Assembly: GCF_026239675.1 (NCBI RefSeq)
Contig: NZ_JAPIVQ010000001.1
Location: 496,001-560,000, forward strand
Direction: 5' to 3'
DNA: 64,000 nucleotides
Source of the DNA: Pedobacter sp. PLR
GTDB taxonomy: Bacteria > Bacteroidota > Bacteroidia > Sphingobacteriales > Sphingobacteriaceae
This document shows positions 31,658-40,864 of this stretch, in pieces. The notes under the pieces are model-generated. The model did not search any database. It saw nothing but the letters and a program-made list of their open reading frames with translations, and was not told the origin of the DNA. The first letter of the stretch is position 1; every line of letters starts with the position of its first letter. Both the position numbers and the translations under genes were made by a program.

Positions 31658-32893
31658 TTAAGAGGTAATACAATTTAAACAGGCTAATTCTGGAGTGCTG
31701 CGTACTTCATCCAACCTTACATAATGTTCATTCCCGGCATTTTTTAAGGGGCGTTCTACTGTAAATGTATAGTACCGCTCATCTACTTCCGTCACCGTGA
31801 CAGGGATAGCCTTTTTCCCATCCCAGGAAATCCAGGCCTTATCACCCGCCATAAAATTCTCAATAGTCCGTTTAGTATAATGGAGCGGCTTGAGATTTTT
31901 AACAAACACTATAGGTCTTGACTCTGACTTTTTCGTAGCAGGTCTTGCCGCTTGCTTTTTGGGACCAGTTGAGCATTTTTTTTTCAGAAAACTTTCGTAA
32001 GTTTTCCAAGCCCTTTCCAAAGTGGCCGTTGTACCCCTTGGCTGACTACCTATATTCAAATGGTCCTTGTATGCTTCTAAATTATTATATGACGGCCATC
32101 CATCACCTTTAACAGTGAATCCGCGTTTTATAGCCAGATCTCCAAGCAGAGAATCCCTGTTTTTATGTTTTGCTAACCAGTCAGCGAACCCAAGCTCAAA
32201 CTTTGGCAGGGTTTCAACGTCAACTCCATCGGGCTTTTGATCATCAAGAGACTCCCCACCGCTATTCTCAATTTTTTCAATCGCTGCTTCCAAAGTTTCC
32301 CCCTCAGCCCAATGATGACCTGCCTTAACATAGCCGACATATCCAGCGACACGCTTAAGCTTGATCAAATCGACCACACCGCGTATACCCGGTTGATCCG
32401 ATAGTACCCGGCTCGGCGAGACATACTCATGCAAGACCATTAAATAAACCCCCTCTTCATAGGTCTCCACCTTTACGCCCTCACGCTGAATTTTTTGATC
32501 GTTGAAAAACATACCTCTTGAATTTGTAATGTCAACGGCCAGGTTCATTGCCAAAGATTCAAAAGTCGGCCATATCTTGTTAAAAAACCTCTTTTCCACC
32601 AGGATTGGTGAATAAGCACCTTCTGTCAGACCAACAACAAGTTCTTCCGGCAACCCATTAAGTTCTTTACAACGTTCTTTGATTGGAGCCGTAGGCTGTA
32701 AAACAATAAACTCCGCCTGGCTTAAATTAGTAATTGGACATTTTTTGTCGGCTAACAAAGCGGCGCGTGATGAATAGCCCATGTAAGCCGCGAACAGTTC
32801 ATGCGCGTGCGATGACTTTAATTGAACTCCAAAATGGTGTTTAGCGAATGAGCGCAAAGAATCCGCGCATTCTTTTGTGATGTCGTGTTTCAT
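31658..32893 (-). CDS. Multidomain protein with YozE SAM-like region
   Basis: A 411-residue soluble protein. The first 50 residues (KHHFGVQLKSSHAHELFAAYMGYSSRAALL) resemble an N-terminal helical unit seen in several mobile-element proteins. At about 245-310, FADWLAKHKNRDSLLGDLAIKRGF and the following helices resemble a YozE SAM-like fold. A Lys/Arg-rich linker (about 318-335) leads to a C-terminal strand-rich part. Middle region and function are unknown. Transcribed with the HEPN gene. The start is preceded by a 265-base divergent region shared with the AAA-HEPN gene. Confidence 0.55.
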   Translation of the reverse strand: MKHDITKECADSLRSFAKHHFGVQLKSSHAHELFAAYMGYSSRAALLADKKCPITNLSQAEFIVLQPTAPIKERCKELNGLPEELVVGLTEGAYSPILVEKRFFNKIWPTFESLAMNLAVDITNSRGMFFNDQKIQREGVKVETYEEGVYLMVLHEYVSPSRVLSDQPGIRGVVDLIKLKRVAGYVGYVKAGHHWAEGETLEAAIEKIENSGGESLDDQKPDGVDVETLPKFELGFADWLAKHKNRDSLLGDLAIKRGFTVKGDGWPSYNNLEAYKDHLNIGSQPRGTTATLERAWKTYESFLKKKCSTGPKKQAARPATKKSESRPIVFVKNLKPLHYTKRTIENFMAGDKAWISWDGKKAIPVTVTEVDERYYTFTVERPLKNAGNEHYVRLDEVRSTPELACLNCITS

Positions 32894-33158
32894 AGCAATA
32901 TTTTATTAAAGGCCGGACTTTAAATCGGTGTCGTGAATGTTTAAAGACAACCTTTGCCAGCGGTTAAATAAAATTTGCTGTTAACGGGTTTGTTAATACT
33001 TGAATCAGCCTTGCGTTTCAGCCACTCACAACTGGGGCGCTTGCTTCCTAAAACGAAAGTAAAATAAAAATTTGAATTAAACAAGGGAGGTAATTTAAAA
33101 AAGGGTTGTACCTTTCAATTACAGAATTATTAATATCGATTTAAACCAATAAACAGTT

Positions 33159-35495
33159 ATGAAACTCATTGACGTTCTCGGATTAAAAAATTTTAGAATA
33201 TTTGATGATCAAGATGGCTTCTTTGCCGAATTATCATCTATAAACATACTTACCGGAGCGAATAATTCTGGAAAGAGTTCTATCGTAAAGGCGTTACAAA
33301 TGCTGAAAAACAGTGTTAACGGAAGCCGATATCCATTTAATTTAGATCTAAACCAACAAGAACACTTACTGGGAGATTTTGAAAATATCTTATTTAATAA
33401 GAACAACAAAAATGTTGAGGTCACACTCCCCTTCCTATTTTTTGGAATTGGTAACCTGTGCATAACCTTATCATTTACCATACCAGATTCTAAGAACACT
33501 TACGAAGCAAAACTAAGAAGTGTCGAAGTCTTTGATAAGATAGATAAGAATATTTTATTCTCATTCCATTACCGTAAGGCTACTACTGATGAGGTGGAGG
33601 CTTACGAGAAAGATTATAATGAGCAGCTTGAAATCTATCAGAAGAAAAATGAAGAACTTTCCAAGAAACCGGGAGACATTTTTTCCATTGATCAAATTTA
33701 CAACATTGCTCCCTCCGACAATCCTCCTGTTGGATATGTAGATTGGTACATAAACCGGAAAAAGCTTAAGTTTTATTTAGATTATTTACGGAAATTCTAC
33801 GAGATTTATTTAGATAATAAAAAAAATTGGGACGAAGACCATTTAGAAACAATAGACCAAAAAGCCGAGGACAAAAAGTTCTTCTTTATACCTACAGCCG
33901 TTTTAAATTTGTTTAAGAATGATTTAGATATTGACAAATGGAAAGATTTTTTGGAAAATAAAATTGGAGATGATGAGGAAAGTAAGGGAAAAGCGCACGT
34001 TGGAGAACAAGATTTTCAAGCAGAAGATTTCTATCCTACTCCAGAGATCCAACACGCGCTTTATCAAAGTATGTTTGATGTGCTAAGGCAGAACCTATTT
34101 TGGGAAGACACCATTGATGCAAGCACCAATTCCGTTATTGGATACTGCTTCAAAAGCAGTTGGGATATCTTGATTCAAAGAATAATCGCTATTAATTATA
34201 TATCCAACATTAAAGAAGAAAACGCCAGAGGTTACAATGCAACTTCTAATTCACCATTTATAAACCTATTAAAACAGTATCTATCAGCCAATGTTGATAC
34301 CGAATTCATTCAAGCCTATTTAGAAGAGTTTGAAATTGGTCAGGAACTATTGATTGATTACCAGCCAAAATACCAACTCATTCTGGTTTCGATAATAACG
34401 ATGGACGGAACCAGGCGAGAACTGGTTGATTTTGGTTATGGCATCAAGCAAATAATTTTGATTTTGATCCAAGTAAGTGTGCTGGCAAAGCAAAATAAAA
34501 GGATAGAACAGTGGTATAATTATAATGAAGATGAACCGTATCCGTACTATGAGCCGAGTTTACTTATAGTTGAAGAACCAGAGTCTAATCTTCATCCGAA
34601 ATGGCAATCCAAATTGGCCGATATGCTTGCAGAAGCTAGTAAAAGGTTCAATATTCAATTGATTATCGAAACCCACAGTGAATACCTTATCCGGAAATTT
34701 CAAACATTAGTTGCCAAAAAGGAAGTACTATCGCAGGACATCAAAATATTTTACCTCAGAAGTTTGCAAAAAATTACTGAGGATAAAAAACAGGTTGAAA
34801 GTCTACACATCCAGGAAGATGGCAGTATCGATTTCAACATCTTTGATGACGGTTTTTTTGATGTGAACTATAAACTTGAATTTAGTTTACTGAATATTCA
34901 ATTCTTCAAGGATTTTGAGGGCTTAAAGAATAGTAAACAAGAAAATGAAGATAAGATAGTTGCATTAGAGCAGAAGATTGATGACTTTACAAAAAAAGCG
35001 GATGTTACGGTATATCAGCAACTCATAACGCAACGTTTTAATGTGGTAAAATTGTTGCCTTCGACATTTGATTATTTAGTATCAGGAACATTTTTGCTTG
35101 AGAACAATATTGCCCTAGGCGATTTTTCCCCAGTGATCATACAGTATGGCAGAGCTATTGAAAATGAATTAAAGCAAATATTTCATATTGTAAATCCGGC
35201 GAAAAATTGGATGCTTGCAAATATGCAGGCACCAATCGAGAAAATCTTGACTGGGACTACTGCTTTAACACGTGCTTTAGGGTTCTCTACTAATGCTGAA
35301 AAAAACAGCCTTAATACAGAACTATCAAATACATTTTTAAACCCTGCAAATCTAAGAATAGATTTACTCGATGATTTGAGGGAAATAAGAAATTCAGCAG
35401 GGCATCCTGGACACATGAAGACCAAAGAGCAAGCAATCAATTATATAAGAAACGCAAACGACTTTCTGGATAAGTGGATTGCAGAAAAAAAATAG
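33159..35495 (+). CDS. AAA ATPase with C-terminal HEPN-like tail
   Basis: A 778-residue protein. The N-terminus is an AAA_15/RecF-type ATPase: MKLIDVLGLKNFRIFDD, Walker A GANNSGKS (33-40), a large coiled insertion (about 130-260), Walker B LLIVEEPESNLHP (about 468-480) and IETHSEYL. Unlike OLD proteins, there is no TOPRIM after it. The tail (about 600-778) ends in a helical domain with LREIRNSAGHPG, where RNSAGH (R744-H749) matches the HEPN RX4H motif. It leads a plus-strand operon with the HARE-HTH/PD-(D/E)XK gene (97 bases later) and a membrane protein. This ATPase-plus-HEPN design fits a sensing/effector defence protein, which is inference. Confidence 0.8.
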   Translation: MKLIDVLGLKNFRIFDDQDGFFAELSSINILTGANNSGKSSIVKALQMLKNSVNGSRYPFNLDLNQQEHLLGDFENILFNKNNKNVEVTLPFLFFGIGNLCITLSFTIPDSKNTYEAKLRSVEVFDKIDKNILFSFHYRKATTDEVEAYEKDYNEQLEIYQKKNEELSKKPGDIFSIDQIYNIAPSDNPPVGYVDWYINRKKLKFYLDYLRKFYEIYLDNKKNWDEDHLETIDQKAEDKKFFFIPTAVLNLFKNDLDIDKWKDFLENKIGDDEESKGKAHVGEQDFQAEDFYPTPEIQHALYQSMFDVLRQNLFWEDTIDASTNSVIGYCFKSSWDILIQRIIAINYISNIKEENARGYNATSNSPFINLLKQYLSANVDTEFIQAYLEEFEIGQELLIDYQPKYQLILVSIITMDGTRRELVDFGYGIKQIILILIQVSVLAKQNKRIEQWYNYNEDEPYPYYEPSLLIVEEPESNLHPKWQSKLADMLAEASKRFNIQLIIETHSEYLIRKFQTLVAKKEVLSQDIKIFYLRSLQKITEDKKQVESLHIQEDGSIDFNIFDDGFFDVNYKLEFSLLNIQFFKDFEGLKNSKQENEDKIVALEQKIDDFTKKADVTVYQQLITQRFNVVKLLPSTFDYLVSGTFLLENNIALGDFSPVIIQYGRAIENELKQIFHIVNPAKNWMLANMQAPIEKILTGTTALTRALGFSTNAEKNSLNTELSNTFLNPANLRIDLLDDLREIRNSAGHPGHMKTKEQAINYIRNANDFLDKWIAEKK

Positions 35496-35591
35496 AGAAG
35501 TTGCGGCGATTCAGATTACTATCTTTTAGGAAAAGTAAATTCTTCTTACTAGTAGTCTAGAACAAAAAAGCAACATAAAAACAAACAGAAG

Positions 35592-36560
35592 ATGACATTA
35601 AAAGAAGCTGTATTAAAAAGTTTAGAAGACATTAACGACATCACCAATTATTTGGCGGTGCTCAACCATATCAATGACAAAAATTATTATGACTTTGGCG
35701 GTGCGAAAACACCTGGCTCAACAATTTCAGCAGTTTTGGGCGACTTTATTCGTAATGGCGACACGAGAGTAAAACGTATTAAACAAGAGGGAGGAGCCTA
35801 TTCCTATTATTTGACAAAAAACGAGCAAAAAATTGGAGTCGAAATTTTAAGTGGCGATACAGAAGTTCTGATAACACAACCAATTAAGATAAACAAGTCA
35901 AAAACTTACGATGAAAGAGATTTACACCAACTTTTAAGTAGCTATTTAAAAAACACAGACACATACTCAAAGACAATTTTTCACGAACAATCAAACGGAA
36001 AAGATAACAACCAAATTTGGACACATCCAGATATGGTTGGAATTAAGTTTCTAAACTTACAGACAAAAGCCAGTCAGAATTTTTTAAAATCAATAAATCG
36101 TGTTGATACTTTTAAAATAAGCTCCTACGAATTAAAAAGGGAGATCAACAGCGATAGCGAACTTAAAAAAGCATTTTTTCAAGCTGTTTCAAATTCAAGC
36201 TGGGCAAATTATGGTTATTTAGTTGCATTTGAATTTAGCGCCAGTTTGAACGAAGAAATGGCAAGACTAAATCAATCTTTTGGAATTGGCATTATTGAAC
36301 TAAACGCAAATCCATATCAAAGCAAAGTACTTTACCCTTCAGTTTTTCGTGACTTGGATTTTAAAACAATTGATAAACTTTGTAAAATGAATAAAGAGTT
36401 TGAAAAGTTTATCGAGCAGACAGAAAAACTAATGACTGCAAGCGAAAAATATGTTTCAGGAGCAGAAAAAGAACTTAACGAATTTTGTGATGGCTACTTT
36501 GCAAACGATACAGAAGTTGAAAACTATTGCAAAGACAAATACATACCAATCAAAGAATGA
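35592..36560 (+). CDS. HrgA-like protein: HARE-HTH plus PD-(D/E)XK nuclease
   Basis: A 322-residue protein. Residues 1-75 form a HARE-HTH winged helix (TLKEAVLKSLEDINDITNYL, then AKTPGSTISAVLGDFIRNGD), a DNA-binding unit linked to restriction and modified-base recognition. Residues about 125-230 contain HPDMVGIKF (P146, D147) and SYELKREI (E180, K182), spaced as in a PD-(D/E)XK nuclease core. This layout is that of HrgA-type restriction-related proteins. The C-terminal 60 residues are helical. It lies between the AAA-HEPN and the membrane-protein genes. Confidence 0.8.
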   Translation: MTLKEAVLKSLEDINDITNYLAVLNHINDKNYYDFGGAKTPGSTISAVLGDFIRNGDTRVKRIKQEGGAYSYYLTKNEQKIGVEILSGDTEVLITQPIKINKSKTYDERDLHQLLSSYLKNTDTYSKTIFHEQSNGKDNNQIWTHPDMVGIKFLNLQTKASQNFLKSINRVDTFKISSYELKREINSDSELKKAFFQAVSNSSWANYGYLVAFEFSASLNEEMARLNQSFGIGIIELNANPYQSKVLYPSVFRDLDFKTIDKLCKMNKEFEKFIEQTEKLMTASEKYVSGAEKELNEFCDGYFANDTEVENYCKDKYIPIKE

Positions 36561-36596
36561 CAATAAACATAAATCTTAAAAAACTAAAAACGCCTT

Positions 36597-37136
36597 ATGG
36601 ACTTTTTATTTACAATTGTTAGCATAATAGCACTTTTTGGCATTTATACTCTTCTTGCTCTTCTTTTTGAGAGATACTTAGGCATTAATCTTCTATTTTC
36701 AACAACTCATCGAGGAGCGAAAAGCATTAACAATCAAAATCAGCAAATAGAAGAGTCTGTCAATAATTTTGCTAGGGAAAATCCAGATGTTTTCAAAAAA
36801 ATACTCATTACAATCAAGAAAAAAAGGTTTGCAAAAACTGCGGCAAATTTTGACTTTCTTATTCGTCGATTTATCAAGGATAACCCTAATTGGGCAGATG
36901 CTGATTATGAAAATGCACTTGCAAAATACAACAGAGACTTGGATATCCAAGCTAAAAAAAATAAAGAGGAAGCAATAAATGAACAACTTGGACACATCAA
37001 TTCACTAATTGCCAAAGGCATGACCGAGCAAGAGGCTAGAAAATGGTATGATGATTTCAGTAAAGAATATCCTTTTCGGGAAACCAATAGCTTTTTATTG
37101 GTTGGCAATAAACCACAAAAAAAAACATATAATTAG
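36597..37136 (+). CDS. Membrane-anchored helical protein, third gene of the operon
   Basis: A 179-residue protein with one N-terminal membrane segment (about 4-27, FTIVSIIALFGIYTLLALLFE) and a long charged helical remainder, probably cytoplasmic, with KYNRDLDIQAKKNKEEAINEQ as a likely coiled coil. No family is recognised. It follows the HrgA-like gene by 37 bases on the same strand. A membrane partner next to an ATPase and nuclease is a common defence-system layout, but nothing in this protein alone shows function. Confidence 0.6.
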   Translation: MDFLFTIVSIIALFGIYTLLALLFERYLGINLLFSTTHRGAKSINNQNQQIEESVNNFARENPDVFKKILITIKKKRFAKTAANFDFLIRRFIKDNPNWADADYENALAKYNRDLDIQAKKNKEEAINEQLGHINSLIAKGMTEQEARKWYDDFSKEYPFRETNSFLLVGNKPQKKTYN

Positions 37137-37787
37137 TTTGTAAATCAAAAACAACTATTAATTATTGCCTAATTACCCTCGGTTGACCAACAATTTATGA
37201 CAACAGATTTTATCGGTAAATAACACGCCGTTAAATGAGCTTTTAGAGATAAAAAAGCCATAATTTGATGTAAGTACATGTAAAAGGTTATTGTCCCAGT
37301 GTAATTACATTAATGAATATAAAATATTCCGTTTTCAGTTAACAATAGGTTTGTTATTACAGCTTTGATTATAATAGATTTATGCGTAAATTTAATTTAT
37401 AGCATTTGCAGTTATAAAAGAAATTAAGAAAGGTGAGTGATTCGGTGAGTCAATAATCACAAACCATCCAGACACCATATTAAAGCGGGATTTTAACCCT
37501 GGGTACAGTTCCCCCACTCTCCGCTAAGGTATCAAAACCTACTAAAAAACCTGCAAATCGAAAGATTAGCAGGTTTTTTTATTTAGCCGAAAGCCACTTT
37601 GAGTTTCCACTTATTCAAAGTGGTAAGGAATTAGACATTGATGTAGACTTACATTTTCAAGAGACTCACAAAATAAATCAATAACAGATTGGTTTTCTTC
37701 TTATCGTACTTTCGAAGTTCATATTTATTGTTACATTAGAATTGTGACTAAAAATTACGCTCTTCAATTGACAATAAATATAAAATA
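37137..37787. other. Intergenic border region with attachment-like sequences
   Basis: This 650-base gap has no credible gene. It holds GGTGAGTGATTCGGTGAGTC near 37432-37451, which shares CGGTGAGT and flanking bases with the 30.72-kb site. Farther on is a tRNA-tail-like string TTCCCCCACTCTCCGC (37509-37524), then a terminator. The first 290 bases are AT-rich and unremarkable. Confidence 0.4.
37544..37580 (+). terminator. Strong terminator at the island border
   Basis: AAAAAACCTGC (37544-37554) pairs with GCAGGTTTTTT (37569-37579) over a 14-base loop, with a T-run. It directly follows the tRNA-tail-like string, the same tail-plus-terminator arrangement as at 30.7 kb but in the opposite orientation. 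Confidence 0.7.
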
Positions 37788-38951
37788 ATGAACTCTCTTT
37801 TAATTTTGGTCATCATTCTCCTTTCCTTATATATCGCACTTTATATTACTGGCCCGCTCTTAATTTTTTTTCATGAATTAGGACATGCAATAGCCATTCT
37901 GATTTTAACCAATCCCAATAAAATCGACCTCTATATTGGTTCATATGGTGACAACTCAAGCAAATTAAACTTTAGTATTGGAAAGCTATATTTTCATGTA
38001 AACCCTGCCCTTTCAATTAAAACCGGCGGCATGTGTTCAACTGAAAAAATGGCTAACAATTATACTAAAACCATCATTATTCTATTAGCGGGACCATTAT
38101 TCACCATCGTACTCTCTTGTATCTTGGGATTTTTCGTGTTTAATGAGGGACTACATAGCGCTATTGAATTCTATTTCTGTTGTTTAATCGTCTCCGCTTT
38201 CATAGGATTATGGACAGATCTTGTTCCAGGTACAATCAAAGAACACAACTTGTATAATGATGGCAAACTTATTGCATTCACATACAGAATAAGACATGTT
38301 TTTGCAGACTATCTTCTTGCCCGACAACATTTATTAAAGGAAAAGAATGATGAAGGCATCATTAAATTAAGGGCCTTAATTACCTTGTTCCCATATGAGG
38401 AGATACTGATTCGTCAGCTTATTGCACCACTCATATTGACAAAACAATTTGATGAGGCAAGAGCACAGCTTTTAAAGCTTAAAAGCTTCACTGAATTTAC
38501 TATCGATGATTATACATACATGGGCTATCTCCAAATATTATCAGATCAAAATAATGAGGCAGAAGCTAGTTTTAATTCCGCACTAGAAATGAACACCAAT
38601 CACCCGATTGCCTTAAATAATTTGGGTTATGTTTTAGTTTTATTAGAGAACTACGAAGAGGCTAAGAAATATCTGGAAAAAGCAATTAAAATTAATCCAA
38701 ACCTCGCAGAAGCCTATAATAACCTCGGAAAGCTTAAACTTCTTACAAACCTACTCGAAGAAGGTAAAACTCTGATTGAAAAAAGCATTGTGCTTAACCC
38801 AGAAAATGCAGACGCTTACAAAAATTTGGGGATCTATTATTCGAAAGTTAAAAATATAGAACTAGCTAGATTCAACTATGATAAGGCCTTAAAATTAGAT
38901 AATAGTCTTCTTTTAGAAGACTATAAAGAACAATTCATTCAAAAAACATAG
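37788..38951 (+). CDS. M50-like membrane metalloprotease fused to TPR repeats
   Basis: A 387-residue protein. Residues 1-160 are a site-2-protease-type membrane domain with HELGH (H29-H33) in the first transmembrane region, several further hydrophobic segments, and a late LWTDLVPG carrying the likely third metal ligand. Residues about 185-380 are five or so TPR repeats (NNEAEASFNSALEMNTNHPIALNNLGY and similar). M50 proteases usually cut membrane-bound regulators. The TPR part would bind a partner. Bacteroidota have stand-alone forms of this fusion. It is followed closely by a small membrane protein. Confidence 0.8.
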   Translation: MNSLLILVIILLSLYIALYITGPLLIFFHELGHAIAILILTNPNKIDLYIGSYGDNSSKLNFSIGKLYFHVNPALSIKTGGMCSTEKMANNYTKTIIILLAGPLFTIVLSCILGFFVFNEGLHSAIEFYFCCLIVSAFIGLWTDLVPGTIKEHNLYNDGKLIAFTYRIRHVFADYLLARQHLLKEKNDEGIIKLRALITLFPYEEILIRQLIAPLILTKQFDEARAQLLKLKSFTEFTIDDYTYMGYLQILSDQNNEAEASFNSALEMNTNHPIALNNLGYVLVLLENYEEAKKYLEKAIKINPNLAEAYNNLGKLKLLTNLLEEGKTLIEKSIVLNPENADAYKNLGIYYSKVKNIELARFNYDKALKLDNSLLLEDYKEQFIQKT

Positions 38952-38984
38952 AACCAATACATTGGATGGATAAAAACATATAAG

Positions 38985-39194
38985 ATGGATCTGAAACTAT
39001 TTTTTACCGGCATTGGGTTTTTAATATTGGCGTATTTAACATACAGGAGTGTTAAAAATGAGAGACCATTTTCACAGGAGACAAATTGGAAGGGTCCTTC
39101 GCTTTCAACCTATATAGGGCTATGGAGTTGTGTTCTTATGTGTTTTATGGTCGGGATAGTATTTATCTTTCAATCACTTCCATCTCAAATTTAA
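38985..39194 (+). CDS. Small two-segment membrane protein
   Basis: A 69-residue protein with two transmembrane segments (about 4-20 and 46-64) and a charged loop. It starts 33 bases after the M50-TPR gene and is probably co-transcribed. No family is known to me. Confidence 0.55.
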   Translation: MDLKLFFTGIGFLILAYLTYRSVKNERPFSQETNWKGPSLSTYIGLWSCVLMCFMVGIVFIFQSLPSQI

Positions 39195-39328
39195 GGAAAG
39201 AACATCAATGGAACCCCGATTTTTCGACTTTAGCGGTGTCCTAGATTCAGGGGAGGTCACAGAAGCCTTTGCTTCAGGCCACTTTTAGTCAGCAGAATTA
39301 GGAAATATTTTTGGCCTTAGCATCACAT

Positions 39329-39426
39329 TGTCTCGTCCTGCTGGTTTTAGTTTGTTTTGGAGTTGAAAGTCCATTTTCTTTTGTCATTTTTAAAGCTTTA
39401 GTGTAAAGCTATTTAAGGACAAGACA
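39329..39426. mobile_element. 98-bp MITE-like element related to the IS3 ends
   Basis: Left end TGTCTCGTCCT (39329-39339) and right end reading inwards TGTCTTGTCCTTAA (39426-39413) form TG...CA inverted repeats almost identical to the ends of the IS at 27.6 kb. The right side (GTGTAAAGCTATTTAAGGACAAGACA, in two parts) also matches the inner end of that IS. There is no room for a transposase. A target duplication is not evident (CAT against CAA). Confidence 0.55.
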
Positions 39427-39479
39427 CAATTAAGACAAAACCTTAATTACTAAAAAGCACTTCTCTTATAAAGATATCT

Positions 39480-40153
39480 ATGAAAAAGAAATTCAACTAA
39501 TTATTATTTTTCTTATTCCGTTCATTTTTAATTGTCAAGCTCAGGATACCTATATTCAATGCGGTAAGGAAAAACTTGTAATAACTAGATTTGTAACTGA
39601 TTCTATATCTAGCTTTAATAATTCATATGTACAATACGAAGCTATTAAATCTATAAAACAGAGTAAATTCCCAATTGAAGTTAGAATTTATAGTACCGGA
39701 ATTTCTTCGGATATCATACAGCTTATGATGTTCCAAGCGACTCCTGACAGTATATACATTACTAATAAAAGAATCTGGATCGCGGGAAAAGCAGGAATTA
39801 ACAACTACAAAATAGTTAAAAGAGAAGGATCTTACACTGTAAACGTAAGTCCTTTAATTCAGAAAAGAAGTTCTATAAATGACTATTGTGGGTTCCTCTC
39901 TCAATTAATATCAAACCATTTATTTGAGATCAAGGGAAGTCTATTATCTGAAAAGCTTGTTCAAGATCCGAACAAAAGTATTGAGGACTCAGGTGGAAGC
40001 TATCTATTTGAAATTAAGATTAACAATAAATATAGGAATTTCAAATACCATACAAGTGGGAATGCGGTTGATCCTGACAAAACAAGAGGGAAATCTTTAG
40101 ATAACATCATTAGCACCACCTTCAAAACACTGAAGATCAATGAAAAAAATTAA
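39480..40153 (+). CDS. Secreted protein gene with likely N-terminal frameshift
   Basis: A continuous frame from 39482 to 40153 encodes a signal-peptide-like IIIFLIPFIFNCQAQDTY and then a soluble domain, but has no start codon in frame near its beginning. The first internal ATG is only at 39725. An ATG at 39480 (MKKKFN then stop) is out of frame by one base. Adding one A to the A-run after it would give a normal start and signal peptide. I read this as a one-base deletion, so the gene may be dead or poorly expressed. Family not recognised. Confidence 0.5.
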
Positions 40154-40186
40154 ACTGTTTAGTCCTCGCAATCGAAGAAGATAAGT

Positions 40187-40804
40187 TTATAACGCTTTGC
40201 GTACGCACCAGGTGGTCATACTTCTTAGGCCCTGGACGTTGGTGGTTTTGATGGGCTCATGGAGTTTTCCGCCAAGGCTTTTGGTGAGCCTAAGTAACAT
40301 TTCCTGATTGACCAGAAAGCGTTCCGATCCGTCTGGAAGTATGTATCGACCGTTTCCCATGAACTGGACTAATGATTCGATTCCTATGTCTGATGCTAGT
40401 CGGCAGAAAAAATAACCTCCGGGCTTTAGGACGCCCCACATGGAATCCAGCATAGCTTTAAAATGTTCTAGGTTTTCAGCGAAATGGAGTACGGCGCTAC
40501 TAATAACCAGGTCGAAGCGCTCTGGTTCAAATGGTAGCTTTTCGACAGCTGATACTTTAAAGTTTTCTTCTGCATTGATATGAGAAAATTGACTGGCAAG
40601 GCTCCTGAGCTGAGAGATAGCTTCCGGGTTTTGATCTATGCCGAAAACCTCTGCGCCGCTTTTTAAAAAGTAAAACAGGTTTCTCCCTGTTCCGCAACCG
40701 GCATCTAAAATGGCATTGCACTCATCATAAGTACCTTTAGCCAATTGGTCGAATAAATAAATATCAATGTTTCCAAAGGTTTCCTGGATATAATCGCTTT
40801 TCAT
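40187..40804 (-). CDS. Class I SAM-dependent methyltransferase
   Basis: A 205-residue methyltransferase. Motif I is ILDAGCGTGRNLF (about 32-44), then FGIDQNPEAI for the acidic ribose-binding residue, LPFEPERFDLVISSAVLHF for motifs II-III, and GVLKPGGYFFCRL near 130. This resembles the Methyltransf_11/25 group. Substrate is unknown. It is a single gene, convergent with the frameshifted secreted gene. Confidence 0.9.
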   Translation of the reverse strand: MKSDYIQETFGNIDIYLFDQLAKGTYDECNAILDAGCGTGRNLFYFLKSGAEVFGIDQNPEAISQLRSLASQFSHINAEENFKVSAVEKLPFEPERFDLVISSAVLHFAENLEHFKAMLDSMWGVLKPGGYFFCRLASDIGIESLVQFMGNGRYILPDGSERFLVNQEMLLRLTKSLGGKLHEPIKTTNVQGLRSMTTWCVRKAL

Positions 40805-40864
40805 CTCTGAAACAAAGATATATACAAGGAATGAAGGATGGAAATAAAGAGTGTATTACTGTCT

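Noticed and set aside
33159..36560. Septu or classical restriction-modification system.
   Set aside because: There is no HNH nuclease partner and no DNA methyltransferase. The neighbours are HARE-HTH/PD-(D/E)XK and a membrane protein.
37496..37526. Complete tRNA or tmRNA gene.
   Set aside because: Only a tail-like 3' string is seen. No D-arm, anticodon arm or acceptor 5' strand can be placed upstream.
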